7,732 bases of DNA from Candidatus Krumholzibacteriia bacterium. GTDB taxonomy: Bacteria; Krumholzibacteriota; Krumholzibacteria; WVZY01; JAKEHA01. Of the stretch, positions 1-5,577 are shown piece by piece. Under the pieces are notes generated by a model, which was not told the DNA's origin, searched no databases, and saw only the letters and a list, made by a program, of their open reading frames with translations. The stretch spans positions 1 to 7,732 of the forward strand of contig JAOTVO010000120.1 of assembly GCA_029863355.1 (NCBI GenBank), read 5' to 3'. Position numbers and translations under genes: made by a program. Numbering within the stretch: position 1 is the first letter of the stretch; every line of letters starts with the position of its first letter.

Positions 1-1630
1 TGGCATCGGCGAAAGCGAACGCACCGTCCAGCTCGGCCATCCGTTCGGGCGCGAGCGGGCGGGGCAGGCCGTCGAGAAAGCGCACCCACTCCTGCGTCGT
101 CCAGCCGGCGGTATCGAGTTCCCGCGCTTTCACGCCCGCGGCGAAGCGCGCCGCCTCGGCGTCCACCCGTTCGAAGCGTGTGGACGCGGGCACCGGCGCG
201 TTCTCCGGAAGCCCGGGACGATACACCCACTCGTCGATGCGCAGCTCTTCGGCCAGCGCCGGGTCGCCGTCGAGGAGGCGCAGCTTGAGGAAGTCGCAGA
301 ACTGCGCGCTGGATACGGTCTGGAATGCGAAGCGGTCGAAGTAGGCGCGCAGGAAGTCGTCGAAGCGCTCGCGCCCCGTGCGCTCCTCGAGGAGGCGCAG
401 GAAGAGGTAGCCCTTTTCGTAGGCGGCGGTGCCCAGCTCCTCGTCGGGGTCGCGGCCGGTTAGCGGCACGTGCAGCGCCGTGTCCATGCTTTCGGGACCC
501 TCGTCGTCCATCTCCTCGCGCAGCTCCTGCAGGCCGAGCAGCGCCTCCATCTCTACCAGCTCCCGGCCGAAGAGCACCTCCACGATGCGCCGCTCGAAGT
601 ACGTCGTGAATCCCTCGTTGAGCCAGAAATCGCTCCAGGTCTCGTTGGTGACCAGGTTCCCCGACCACGAGTGCGCCAGCTCGTGCGCAACGGTGGAGAC
701 GAGGGAGCGGTCGCCGGCGATGAGCGTGGGCGTGAGAAACGTGAGCCGCGGGTTCTCCATGCCGCCGTACGGGAAGCTCGGCGGCAGCACGAGCAGGTCG
801 AAGCGCTCCCAGCGGTAGTCGCCGTAGAGCGCTTCGGCCACACCCATCATGCGCTCGACGTCGGCGAACTCCTGGGCGGCGGCGCCGAGCACGCTCGGCT
901 CCGCGTAGACGCCGCAACGCTCGGAGATCGGCTGAAAGGCCACGTCGCCCACGGCCAGCGCGAGGAGATACGCCGGAATGGGCTGCGGCATGTCGAACGC
1001 GTAGACGCCGTCGGGGCTTTGCCGCGTGCCGTTGCGCGCGCTCATGAGCGCGATGAGCAGGGGGTCGGTCTGAATGCGCGCGCGGTAGGTGAAGCGAATC
1101 GCCGGCGTGTCCTGGCACGGGACCCACGAACGGGCCAGGATCGGCTGCGATTGTGTGTAGAGAAAGGGCAAGCGTCCGCCGGACGTCTGCGCCGGCTCGA
1201 GCCACTGGAGCGCGCGCGCGTCTGTGCCCGTCTCGTAGTGAACGGTCACGCGCCGGGCGTGCGGCGGCACTTCGATCACGAGCGGCCGCCCCACGATGGG
1301 CAGCGAGTCCCCCACCGCCCATGCCACCTCCGCCCCCAGGTCGCCCAGCACGACCTTGTGGACGCGCAGCGCCCAGGTGTCGAGCACGAGGCGCTCGGCG
1401 CGGCCGGGATTGTCGAAATCGATCGCCGCGGTGCCGCGCAGCGATCGCTCGTCGAAGTCGACGGCGAGGTCCAGGTCGACGTGCGTCATGACGGCTTCGT
1501 CCAGCTGCGCGTAGGAGTGGTTGACGAGCGGGGGCGGCTCGGACCCGCGCTCACAGGCTGGGGAGAGCAGGGCGACTCCAATGAGGACGCCGACGCCGGG
1601 GAGCCGCCCAGCCACCCGCGCGCCCGTCAT
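1..1630 (-). CDS. M1 family metallo-aminopeptidase, LTA4H-like, putative lipoprotein (C-terminus off the left edge)
   Basis: Zinc aminopeptidase that should remove N-terminal residues from peptides, probably in the periplasm or at the outer membrane. The window holds 543 codons with no stop; LTA4H-type proteins are about 600-650 aa, so the last part is missing. Seen: the exopeptidase motif GGMEN at residues 289-293, preceded by LLVLPPSFPY as in leukotriene A4 hydrolase; the zinc site HELAH at 316-320 with the third ligand E339 in WLNEG (HEXXH-X18-E); and the catalytic tyrosine Y404 in YEKG. The QSQ...PCQDTPA stretch is also LTA4H-like. The N-terminus has a hydrophobic segment ending LLSPAC26 and then an acidic/proline linker, which suggests a lipoprotein, although the lipobox is poor (Ser at -3). 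The ATG at 1630 overlaps the stop of the upstream DUF2277 gene (ATGA), which implies translational coupling. Epoxide hydrolase activity is not implied. The family call is firm; lipidation is inferred. Confidence 0.93.
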   Translation of the reverse strand, partial: MTGARVAGRLPGVGVLIGVALLSPACERGSEPPPLVNHSYAQLDEAVMTHVDLDLAVDFDERSLRGTAAIDFDNPGRAERLVLDTWALRVHKVVLGDLGAEVAWAVGDSLPIVGRPLVIEVPPHARRVTVHYETGTDARALQWLEPAQTSGGRLPFLYTQSQPILARSWVPCQDTPAIRFTYRARIQTDPLLIALMSARNGTRQSPDGVYAFDMPQPIPAYLLALAVGDVAFQPISERCGVYAEPSVLGAAAQEFADVERMMGVAEALYGDYRWERFDLLVLPPSFPYGGMENPRLTFLTPTLIAGDRSLVSTVAHELAHSWSGNLVTNETWSDFWLNEGFTTYFERRIVEVLFGRELVEMEALLGLQELREEMDDEGPESMDTALHVPLTGRDPDEELGTAAYEKGYLFLRLLEERTGRERFDDFLRAYFDRFAFQTVSSAQFCDFLKLRLLDGDPALAEELRIDEWVYRPGLPENAPVPASTRFERVDAEAARFAAGVKARELDTAGWTTQEWVRFLDGLPRPLAPERMAELDGAFAFADA

Positions 1631-1860
1631 CGGCCACCGACCGACGACGCGCGCGGGCGGCGTGTGGCAGCGAGGGCTTGGAAGAGGTCGCGCGACACGC
1701 GGGCCACGTCTTCCACGGCCCGCTCGAACGCCGCCTCGTTCATCTTGGCGGGGGCTCGGAAGCCGCTGATCTTGCGGATGAACTGCAGGGCGGCGTCGCG
1801 TAGCTCGGCGTCGGTCGGCGCGCCGCTCTCGCGGCGGAGCTTCTTGATGTTCCGGCACAT
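1627..1860 (-). CDS. DUF2277 family small conserved protein
   Basis: A 77-aa cytoplasmic protein of unknown function. The N-terminus MCRNIKKL and the central ALQFIRKISGFRAPAKMNEA are recognisable DUF2277 features. The rest is mostly predicted helix (AAFERAVEDVARVSRDLFQAL), ending in a basic tail. I chose the ATG at 1860 over the upstream in-frame ATG at 1923 for two reasons: the family begins at MCRN, and AGGAG lies 7 nt before this ATG on the minus strand. Cys follows Met directly, so Met removal would expose an N-terminal Cys. The gene begins a two-gene unit; its TGA overlaps the ATG of the M1 aminopeptidase. A promoter lies just upstream. No biochemical role can be assigned; the shared operon does not prove a shared function, because the peptidase is predicted to be exported and this protein is not. 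Confidence 0.88.
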   Translation of the reverse strand: MCRNIKKLRRESGAPTDAELRDAALQFIRKISGFRAPAKMNEAAFERAVEDVARVSRDLFQALAATRRPRASSVGGR

Positions 1861-1864
1861 GGCG

Positions 1865-1872
1865 TTCTCCTG
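1865..1872 (-). promoter_or_regulatory. Ribosome binding site of the DUF2277 gene
   Basis: On the minus strand an AGGAG core lies about 7 nt before the ATG at 1860. It decides the start in favour of the MCRN N-terminus rather than the longer reading from 1923. Confidence 0.7.
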
Positions 1873-1894
1873 ACTGAGGTGGCGAGGCCCGGAG

Positions 1895-1923
1895 AATATA
1901 GCACCCGCGCGCGGGCGGGGCAA
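1895..1923 (-). promoter_or_regulatory. Promoter for DUF2277-M1 aminopeptidase unit, extended -10
   Basis: Read on the minus strand: -35 TTGCCC (1918-1923), a 17-nt spacer, then -10 TATATT (1895-1900) preceded by TGC, giving an extended -10. It begins 6 nt after the CPBP protease stop, so the downstream pair can be transcribed separately. The spacer contains the 12-bp perfect palindrome CCCGCGCGCGGG (1904-1915), which could be an operator or simply GC-rich sequence. The prediction is from consensus match only. Confidence 0.55.
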
Positions 1924-1929
1924 AGCGGG

Positions 1930-2679
1930 TCAACCGGCCAGGTACGGAACGATGTTGAACAGGTAGTGCACGGCGACCGGCATCCATAGGGAACGCGTCT
2001 TCTCGTAGAGGAGGCCCAGGGCGGCGCCCACGAACAGGCCCATCGCGACCCAGGCCGTGGCCGCCGGCCAGGGATAGTCGGGCCAGAGGAGGCCCATCTG
2101 CGTGTAGTGCCGAACGGCGAAGAGCACCGAGGCGACGGCGATCGCGGCGCCGGCGCCGATCCGGCGCCGGAGCGTGCCCTGGACATATCCCCGGTAGAAG
2201 ACCTCCTCGCCCAGGCCGGCCCACAGGATGAGAAAGCCGATGTAGAGGGAGCGCGCGCGGCCGGCGTCCTGCCCCAGGCGCTCGCCCGCCACGGCCACCA
2301 TGGCGCGAAACATCTCCCCGTAGTCGAATGCGGCCGACGCGGCGCGCTCCGCCGTCACCCCCAGGGCCGAGAGTGCGGCCGGGTAGGCGACGAGCAGGAC
2401 CAGGCCCGCCACCGCCTGCAGCGCGACGGCGATCACCGGGCAGAGCAGCCACTGCCACCACCGCACCGCGCGCAGCGGGCCGAAGGGCGCGCGCTTCCAC
2501 GCGAACGGCAGCGCCGTGGCGAGCCCCGCGTAGAGCACGTAGAACGGCGACCAGGGTGCGACGCCGTTCTCCAGCGCGGCCACGCCCATCAGCACTACTG
2601 ACACACCGATCACGCCGGCGCCGGTCAGGTACCAGCGCTCGCGCCCCGCCACCGCAGCGGTCTGGCCGGACGAAGTCAT
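1930..2679 (-). CDS. CPBP family intramembrane glutamic endopeptidase (CAAX protease/Abi type)
   Basis: A 249-aa polytopic membrane protein. The three CPBP (Rce1/Abi) signatures are visible in order: EEVFYR at residues 158-163, FAVRH at 187-191, and HYLFN at 238-242, which supply the catalytic Glu and His residues. Hydrophobic segments lie near residues 20-38, 44-60, 78-100, 145-157, 176-190, 207-225 and 232-247. Family members cleave prenylated or other membrane substrates, or serve in bacteriocin immunity or membrane-protein processing; the substrate here is unknown. The ATG at 2679 follows the thiL TGA by 4 nt, with GAGGTGA as Shine-Dalgarno overlapping the thiL stop, so the two are co-transcribed and probably coupled. 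Nothing nearby suggests a bacteriocin cluster. The family is clear, the role is not. Confidence 0.9.
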   Translation of the reverse strand: MTSSGQTAAVAGRERWYLTGAGVIGVSVVLMGVAALENGVAPWSPFYVLYAGLATALPFAWKRAPFGPLRAVRWWQWLLCPVIAVALQAVAGLVLLVAYPAALSALGVTAERAASAAFDYGEMFRAMVAVAGERLGQDAGRARSLYIGFLILWAGLGEEVFYRGYVQGTLRRRIGAGAAIAVASVLFAVRHYTQMGLLWPDYPWPAATAWVAMGLFVGAALGLLYEKTRSLWMPVAVHYLFNIVPYLAG

Positions 2680-2683
2680 GACA

Positions 2684-3682
2684 TCACCTCAGATGATCCC
2701 AGCCCGTGGGCTGGATGGGGGTGTGACCGCCGTCTTCTCCCAGCAGCCGGTACGTGCCTGCGCTTGCGGTGAAGCGCCCGACGACCACCGCGCTCACCCC
2801 GAGACGCCGCTCGACGCGGGCACGGACCGCGGGCGCGGCGGCGGGAGCCACGCCGAGAACCAGCGCGTAGTCGTCGCCGCCGCGCAGGGCCCACGCCACC
2901 GGGTCTTCGCCGCGCGCGATGCAGAACGCCTCCAGCGCGCGCGACAGGGGGAGCTTCGCCGCCTCCACGTCGCAGCCCACCCGCCCCGCGCGGCACATGC
3001 GGATGAGGTCGGTGGAGAGGCCATCGCTCACGTCGATGGCCGCGCGCACCGCGCGCTCGCCCTCGAGCAGTTCGGAGACGTCGAGGCGCGGCGCCGGGCG
3101 CAGGTAGGCGCGCACCAGGCGCGGGGGCGCCGAGCGTCCCTCGCGCAAGAGCGCCAGGCCCGCCGCCGCGTTGCCCAACTCCCCGATGACCAGGATGGCG
3201 TCGCCGGCGCGCGCCGCGCGCATCCACGCCGCTTTGCGCGCGCAAGCGCCGACCAGTACCACGTCGACGGCGAGCGGCCCCTCTGTGCCGGAGACGTTGC
3301 CGCCGACGATGGCCGCGCCGTGGCGCGCGAGGTGGTCGGCGATGCCCTTTTCGATGCGCGTGACGTAGGCGAGGTCCTCGCCGTCGGGCACGAAGAGCGA
3401 GACCAGGGCGTAGCGCGGGCGGCCGCCCATGGCGGCGATGTCGCTGAGATTCACAGCCGCGGCGCGCCAGCCGAGCGCGTGGCCCGAGAACCACTCCCGC
3501 TCGAAGTGGCGGTGCTCGACCAACGCGTCGGTGGTGAGCAGGAGATCCTCGCCGTCGCCGCGCACGACGGCGCAGTCGTCGCCCACGCCGGCGACGACCC
3601 CGCGGGGCCGGCGGCGGCCGGCGCTCGCCAGCCGCGCGAAGGAGGCGACGAGACGATCCTCGCTGGGACGCTCCGCACTCAT
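2684..3682 (-). CDS. thiL: Thiamine-monophosphate kinase
   Basis: ATP-dependent phosphorylation of thiamine monophosphate to thiamine diphosphate, the last step of cofactor synthesis, in the cytosol. It has 332 aa, close to the usual ~325. Motifs in order: GVGDDCAVV at 32-40 (metal/ATP binding), TTDALVEHRHF at 50-60, the AVNLSDIAAMG segment at 76-86, IVGGNVS at 125-131 (Asn where many homologues have Asp), IDVSDGLSTDL at 216-226, and GGDDYALVL at 268-276. I chose the ATG at 3682 rather than the one at 3742 because homologues begin shortly before SEDRLVASFAR, and because a promoter ends 6 nt before this ATG. It is the first gene of a unit with the CPBP protease. No TPP riboswitch is visible upstream, and a leaderless message would leave no room for one. 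Confidence 0.95.
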   Translation of the reverse strand: MSAERPSEDRLVASFARLASAGRRRPRGVVAGVGDDCAVVRGDGEDLLLTTDALVEHRHFEREWFSGHALGWRAAAVNLSDIAAMGGRPRYALVSLFVPDGEDLAYVTRIEKGIADHLARHGAAIVGGNVSGTEGPLAVDVVLVGACARKAAWMRAARAGDAILVIGELGNAAAGLALLREGRSAPPRLVRAYLRPAPRLDVSELLEGERAVRAAIDVSDGLSTDLIRMCRAGRVGCDVEAAKLPLSRALEAFCIARGEDPVAWALRGGDDYALVLGVAPAAAPAVRARVERRLGVSAVVVGRFTASAGTYRLLGEDGGHTPIQPTGWDHLR

Positions 3683-3688
3683 GCGGGG

Positions 3689-3717
3689 ATGGTACCCGCT
3701 CCGCGGGCCGCGTTCAA
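3689..3717 (-). promoter_or_regulatory. Promoter for thiL, possibly leaderless
   Basis: Read on the minus strand: -35 TTGAAC (3712-3717), a 17-nt spacer, -10 TACCAT (3689-3694). Only 6 nt separate the -10 from the thiL ATG at 3682, so transcription would begin at or next to the A of the start codon. No Shine-Dalgarno sequence stands close to this ATG, which fits. Each hexamer matches the sigma70 consensus at 4 of 6 positions. Confidence 0.45.
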
Positions 3718-3784
3718 TGCGCGTGGATCGGCTCGTTTCCATGCTACACTGGGCGGACCTTCACCCCGGAGCGGCGATGGCGCG

Positions 3785-3903
3785 GGCGACTACGTCGCCA
3801 CGGTGATCGCCGGCGAGCCGGTGGTCGTGGTGCGGGGCGAGGACGGTGTTGAATTCTTCCCCGGCGCTCATTATCATGGAGTAGATCGTAGACTGGGCTC
3901 GTG
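3785..3903 (+). pseudogene. Possible relic of a Rieske oxygenase N-terminal segment
   Basis: The frame starting at 3785 reads GDYVATVIAGEPVVVVRGED and then GVEFFPGAHYHG before a TGA at 3901-3903. This resembles the opening of Rieske ring-hydroxylating oxygenase alpha subunits, where pGDYv-x-t-i-x-gepvvvvR-x-xDG precedes the CxH Fe-S motif. Here no CxH is present and there is no start codon or Shine-Dalgarno sequence of its own, so it cannot be a working gene. It lies in the thiL/rrf2 divergent region, and the rrf2 promoter sits inside it. A chance open frame in GC-rich DNA is a real alternative. The resemblance is from memory of the family, not a search. Confidence 0.25.
3849..3877 (+). promoter_or_regulatory. 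Promoter for rrf2-ygfZ-HD operon
   Basis: -35 TTGAAT (3849-3854), a 17-nt spacer, -10 TATCAT (3872-3877; 5 of 6 to consensus). Transcription would start near 3884, giving a leader of about 58 nt. An imperfect dyad AGT-N9-ACT (3880-3894) covers the expected start site and could be an Rrf2 operator, but it is too weak to call. This is an AT-richer island in otherwise GC-rich DNA, which supports a real promoter. Confidence 0.6.
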
Positions 3904-3924
3904 AGCGGGCCCGGATCCCCAATC

Positions 3925-3935
3925 CCCCCGAGGTA
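3925..3935 (+). promoter_or_regulatory. Ribosome binding site of the rrf2 gene
   Basis: A GAGGT core lies about 7 nt before the ATG at 3942 and 10 nt before the second ATG at 3945. The spacing slightly favours the first. The protein differs by one Met either way. Confidence 0.55.
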
Positions 3936-3941
3936 GTCGCC

Positions 3942-4337
3942 ATGATGCGCATATCGATGAAGACGGACTACGGACTGATCGCGCTCAAGCACATCGCGAG
4001 TCAGGGCAACGGCAATCTCATCAACGCCAAGGAGATCGCGCAGCGCTTCAACCTGCCCCCCAACCTGCTCGCCAAGATCCTGCAGAGTCTCTCGCACAGC
4101 GGGATCATTGAGGCGCAGAAGGGCAGCGGGGGCGGCTACCGCATGTCCAAGAGTCCGGGGGACGTCACGCTCACCGAGATCTTCGAATCCATCGAGGGCC
4201 CCGTACACATGGTGATGTGCACCAGCGCCGGCGGGTGCTGCTCCGTCGAGAACCTCTGCACCGTCAAGAACGGCCTCGTCGACCTGGAGCGCAAGTTCGC
4301 CGAGTTCTTCGACAGCGTGACGCTGGCGGACGTGTAG
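3942..4337 (+). CDS. Rrf2 family transcriptional regulator, Fe-S type (IscR/NsrR-like)
   Basis: A 131-aa winged-helix DNA-binding repressor or activator, probably sensing Fe-S cluster status, redox state or nitric oxide. The N-terminus MRISMKTDYGLIAL is the standard Rrf2 opening. The recognition-helix and wing region LPPNLLAKILQSLSHSGII (38-56), then GSGGGYRMSKSPGDVTLTEI (61-80) and the IEGP turn (84-87) are all present. The cluster region has four cysteines, C93, C99, C100 and C106; the C-x5-C-x6-C or C-x6-C-x5-C arrangement resembles the C92/C98/C104 ligands of IscR. A C-terminal amphipathic helix (LVDLERKFAEFFDSV) fits the dimerisation element. It is the first gene of an operon with ygfZ and an HD-domain protein, so autoregulation and control of Fe-S maintenance are plausible. 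Which subfamily (IscR, NsrR, RirA) cannot be settled here. Confidence 0.93.
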   Translation: MMRISMKTDYGLIALKHIASQGNGNLINAKEIAQRFNLPPNLLAKILQSLSHSGIIEAQKGSGGGYRMSKSPGDVTLTEIFESIEGPVHMVMCTSAGGCCSVENLCTVKNGLVDLERKFAEFFDSVTLADV

Positions 4338-4349
4338 CGCCGCCGGCGC
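4337..4349 (+). repeat. Small GC hairpin between rrf2 and ygfZ
   Basis: GCGCC (4337-4341), a 3-nt loop, then GGCGC (4345-4349), beginning at the last base of the rrf2 stop. There is no following T run, so it is not a standard terminator. It could modestly reduce or stabilise transcript past rrf2. Confidence 0.3.
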
Positions 4350-4361
4350 GCGCCGCATTCC

Positions 4362-5561
4362 ATGTTCGTCGAAACCTACAGGGAGGAGGGCGTCCTACTC
4401 GCGGACGCCTTCGGCGTTTCCTACCCGGAGACGTTCTCCCACCCCGTGCTCGAATACCGCGCGCTCGTCTCGCGCCTGGCCGCGATCGACCTCACGCACT
4501 GGGGTGCGCTGCGCCTGACCGGGTCCGACCGCGTGTCGTTCCTCGACGCCATGATCACCGCCGAGGTGGCCAACTTGGGGCCGGGCGAGGCCGCCCATGC
4601 CGCCCTCACCACGACCAAGGGCAAGCTGGTGGCCGAGCTCTACGTGCTCTCGCGCGAGAGCGAGTTGTTCGTGCTGGTCGCGCAGGGCGACAGCGCGGCG
4701 GTGGCCGCGACCCTGGAGAAGCACATCGTCGCGGACGACGTGGAGCTGGAGGATGCATCGGCGCGCTTCGGCGTGCTCGCCGTGGAAGGCCCGCGCTGCC
4801 GCGACCTCGTTTGGAGGCTCTTTCCCAACGCGGCCATACCGATGGAGGCCCTCCGTTTCGTCGACGTCGACTACCAGGGGATCCCCGTCACCATCCTGCG
4901 CGCGTCGGTGACCGGCGAGCGGGGCTTCCAGATGATCGTGCCCGCCGACGGTATCGCGCGCATCCGTAGCTACCTCGTGCAGGGCGGCCGCGGCCTGGAC
5001 CTGGCGCTCGCCGGGCGCGCGGCGTGGAACCTGCGCCGCGTCGAGGCGGGCCTGCCCTGGTTCGGCGTCGACGTCGAGGACGCTTTCCCCAAGGAATGCC
5101 GCCTCGACCACCTGGTGAGCTACGACAAAGGCTGCTTTCTCGGCCAGGAGACGCTCGCGCGCATGCACTTCCGCGGGCATCCGAACTGGTTGCTCGAGGG
5201 GCTGGCGCCGGCCGGCGACGCACCCGGCCCGCTCGCCCCGCCCGCTTCTCTTGCGCTGGACGACGGCGCGCTCGCCGCCGCCGCGCGCGACGCTGAGGCG
5301 CTGCGCGCGGACCTCTCCGCGCTCGACCTCTCGCGGTTTTGCAGCGCGGAGCTGTTCGCGCCGGGGCAGGCATCCGTCGCCGGCGCCAAGTCCATCGGAC
5401 GGATCACGTCCGCCGTCTTTTCGCCCGCGCGCGGCTCCCTGCTCGCGCTGGCCAGCGTTCGCGCGGCACACGCGCAGGCGCGCGACGACATCGAGTTAAT
5501 AGCGGGCGGCGAGCCGGTGCGCCTCACGCTCGCCGAGCTGCCCCTGACCACTACTTCATGA
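4362..5561 (+). CDS. ygfZ: YgfZ/CAF17/GcvT-like folate-binding protein, Fe-S cluster maintenance
   Basis: A 399-aa protein that in studied bacteria binds tetrahydrofolate and helps assemble or repair certain Fe-S enzymes such as MiaB. The family signature is clear: YDKGCFLGQETLARMHFRG at 254-272, with the conserved Cys at C258. The GcvT fold shows in SHPVLEYRAL (26-35), LTGSDRVSFLDAMIT (52-66), TTTKGKLVAELYVL (83-96), ASVTGERGFQMIVP (181-194) and IGRITSAVFSP (345-355). Between about residues 285 and 335 there is a long Ala/Asp/Leu-rich stretch with C327, longer than I expect for this loop. No Shine-Dalgarno sequence precedes the ATG at 4362. A GGGAGGAGG run just inside the gene (from 4381) has no in-frame start after it, so I keep 4362. 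It lies 24 nt after rrf2, which supports an Fe-S role. Confidence 0.9.
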   Translation: MFVETYREEGVLLADAFGVSYPETFSHPVLEYRALVSRLAAIDLTHWGALRLTGSDRVSFLDAMITAEVANLGPGEAAHAALTTTKGKLVAELYVLSRESELFVLVAQGDSAAVAATLEKHIVADDVELEDASARFGVLAVEGPRCRDLVWRLFPNAAIPMEALRFVDVDYQGIPVTILRASVTGERGFQMIVPADGIARIRSYLVQGGRGLDLALAGRAAWNLRRVEAGLPWFGVDVEDAFPKECRLDHLVSYDKGCFLGQETLARMHFRGHPNWLLEGLAPAGDAPGPLAPPASLALDDGALAAAARDAEALRADLSALDLSRFCSAELFAPGQASVAGAKSIGRITSAVFSPARGSLLALASVRAAHAQARDDIELIAGGEPVRLTLAELPLTTTS

Positions 5562-5564
5562 TGC

Positions 5565-5571
5565 AAGGAGA
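5565..5571 (+). promoter_or_regulatory. Strong Shine-Dalgarno of the HD-domain gene
   Basis: AAGGAG lies about 7-8 nt before the ATG at 5578, in the 16-nt gap after the ygfZ stop. It fixes the start and marks efficient, independent initiation within the operon. Confidence 0.75.
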
Positions 5572-5577
5572 GAATCC

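Noticed and set aside
470..1873. Long plus-strand open frame (467 codons) opposite the M1 and DUF2277 genes
   Set aside because: Its translation is His/Arg/Val-rich with no domain; it lies antisense to the M1 gene with intact HELAH and GGMEN motifs. Typical GC-rich shadow frame.
1861..1923. Upstream ATG (1923) for the DUF2277 protein
   Set aside because: The extension overlaps the predicted promoter, lacks a ribosome site, and the family starts at MCRN.
2107..2601. Plus-strand open frame opposite the CPBP protease
   Set aside because: Antisense to a membrane protein with three intact family motifs; translation has no recognisable domain.
3683..3742. Upstream ATG (3742) for thiL
   Set aside because: Adds 20 non-conserved residues and crosses the predicted -35/-10; the family start fits 3682.
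3880..3894. AGT-N9-ACT imperfect dyad as an Rrf2/IscR operator
   Set aside because: Only 4 of 7 positions pair and it does not match the IscR type 1 site well; noted in the promoter entry but not called.
2678..3904. Plus-strand open frame of 408 codons opposite thiL
   Set aside because: Antisense to an intact thiL with all motifs. Only its last ~39 codons, beyond thiL, are discussed separately as a possible relic.
4395..5471. Minus-strand open frame of 358 codons opposite ygfZ
   Set aside because: Low-complexity Arg/Gly/Glu/His composition, no ribosome site or motif; ygfZ on the other strand is well supported.
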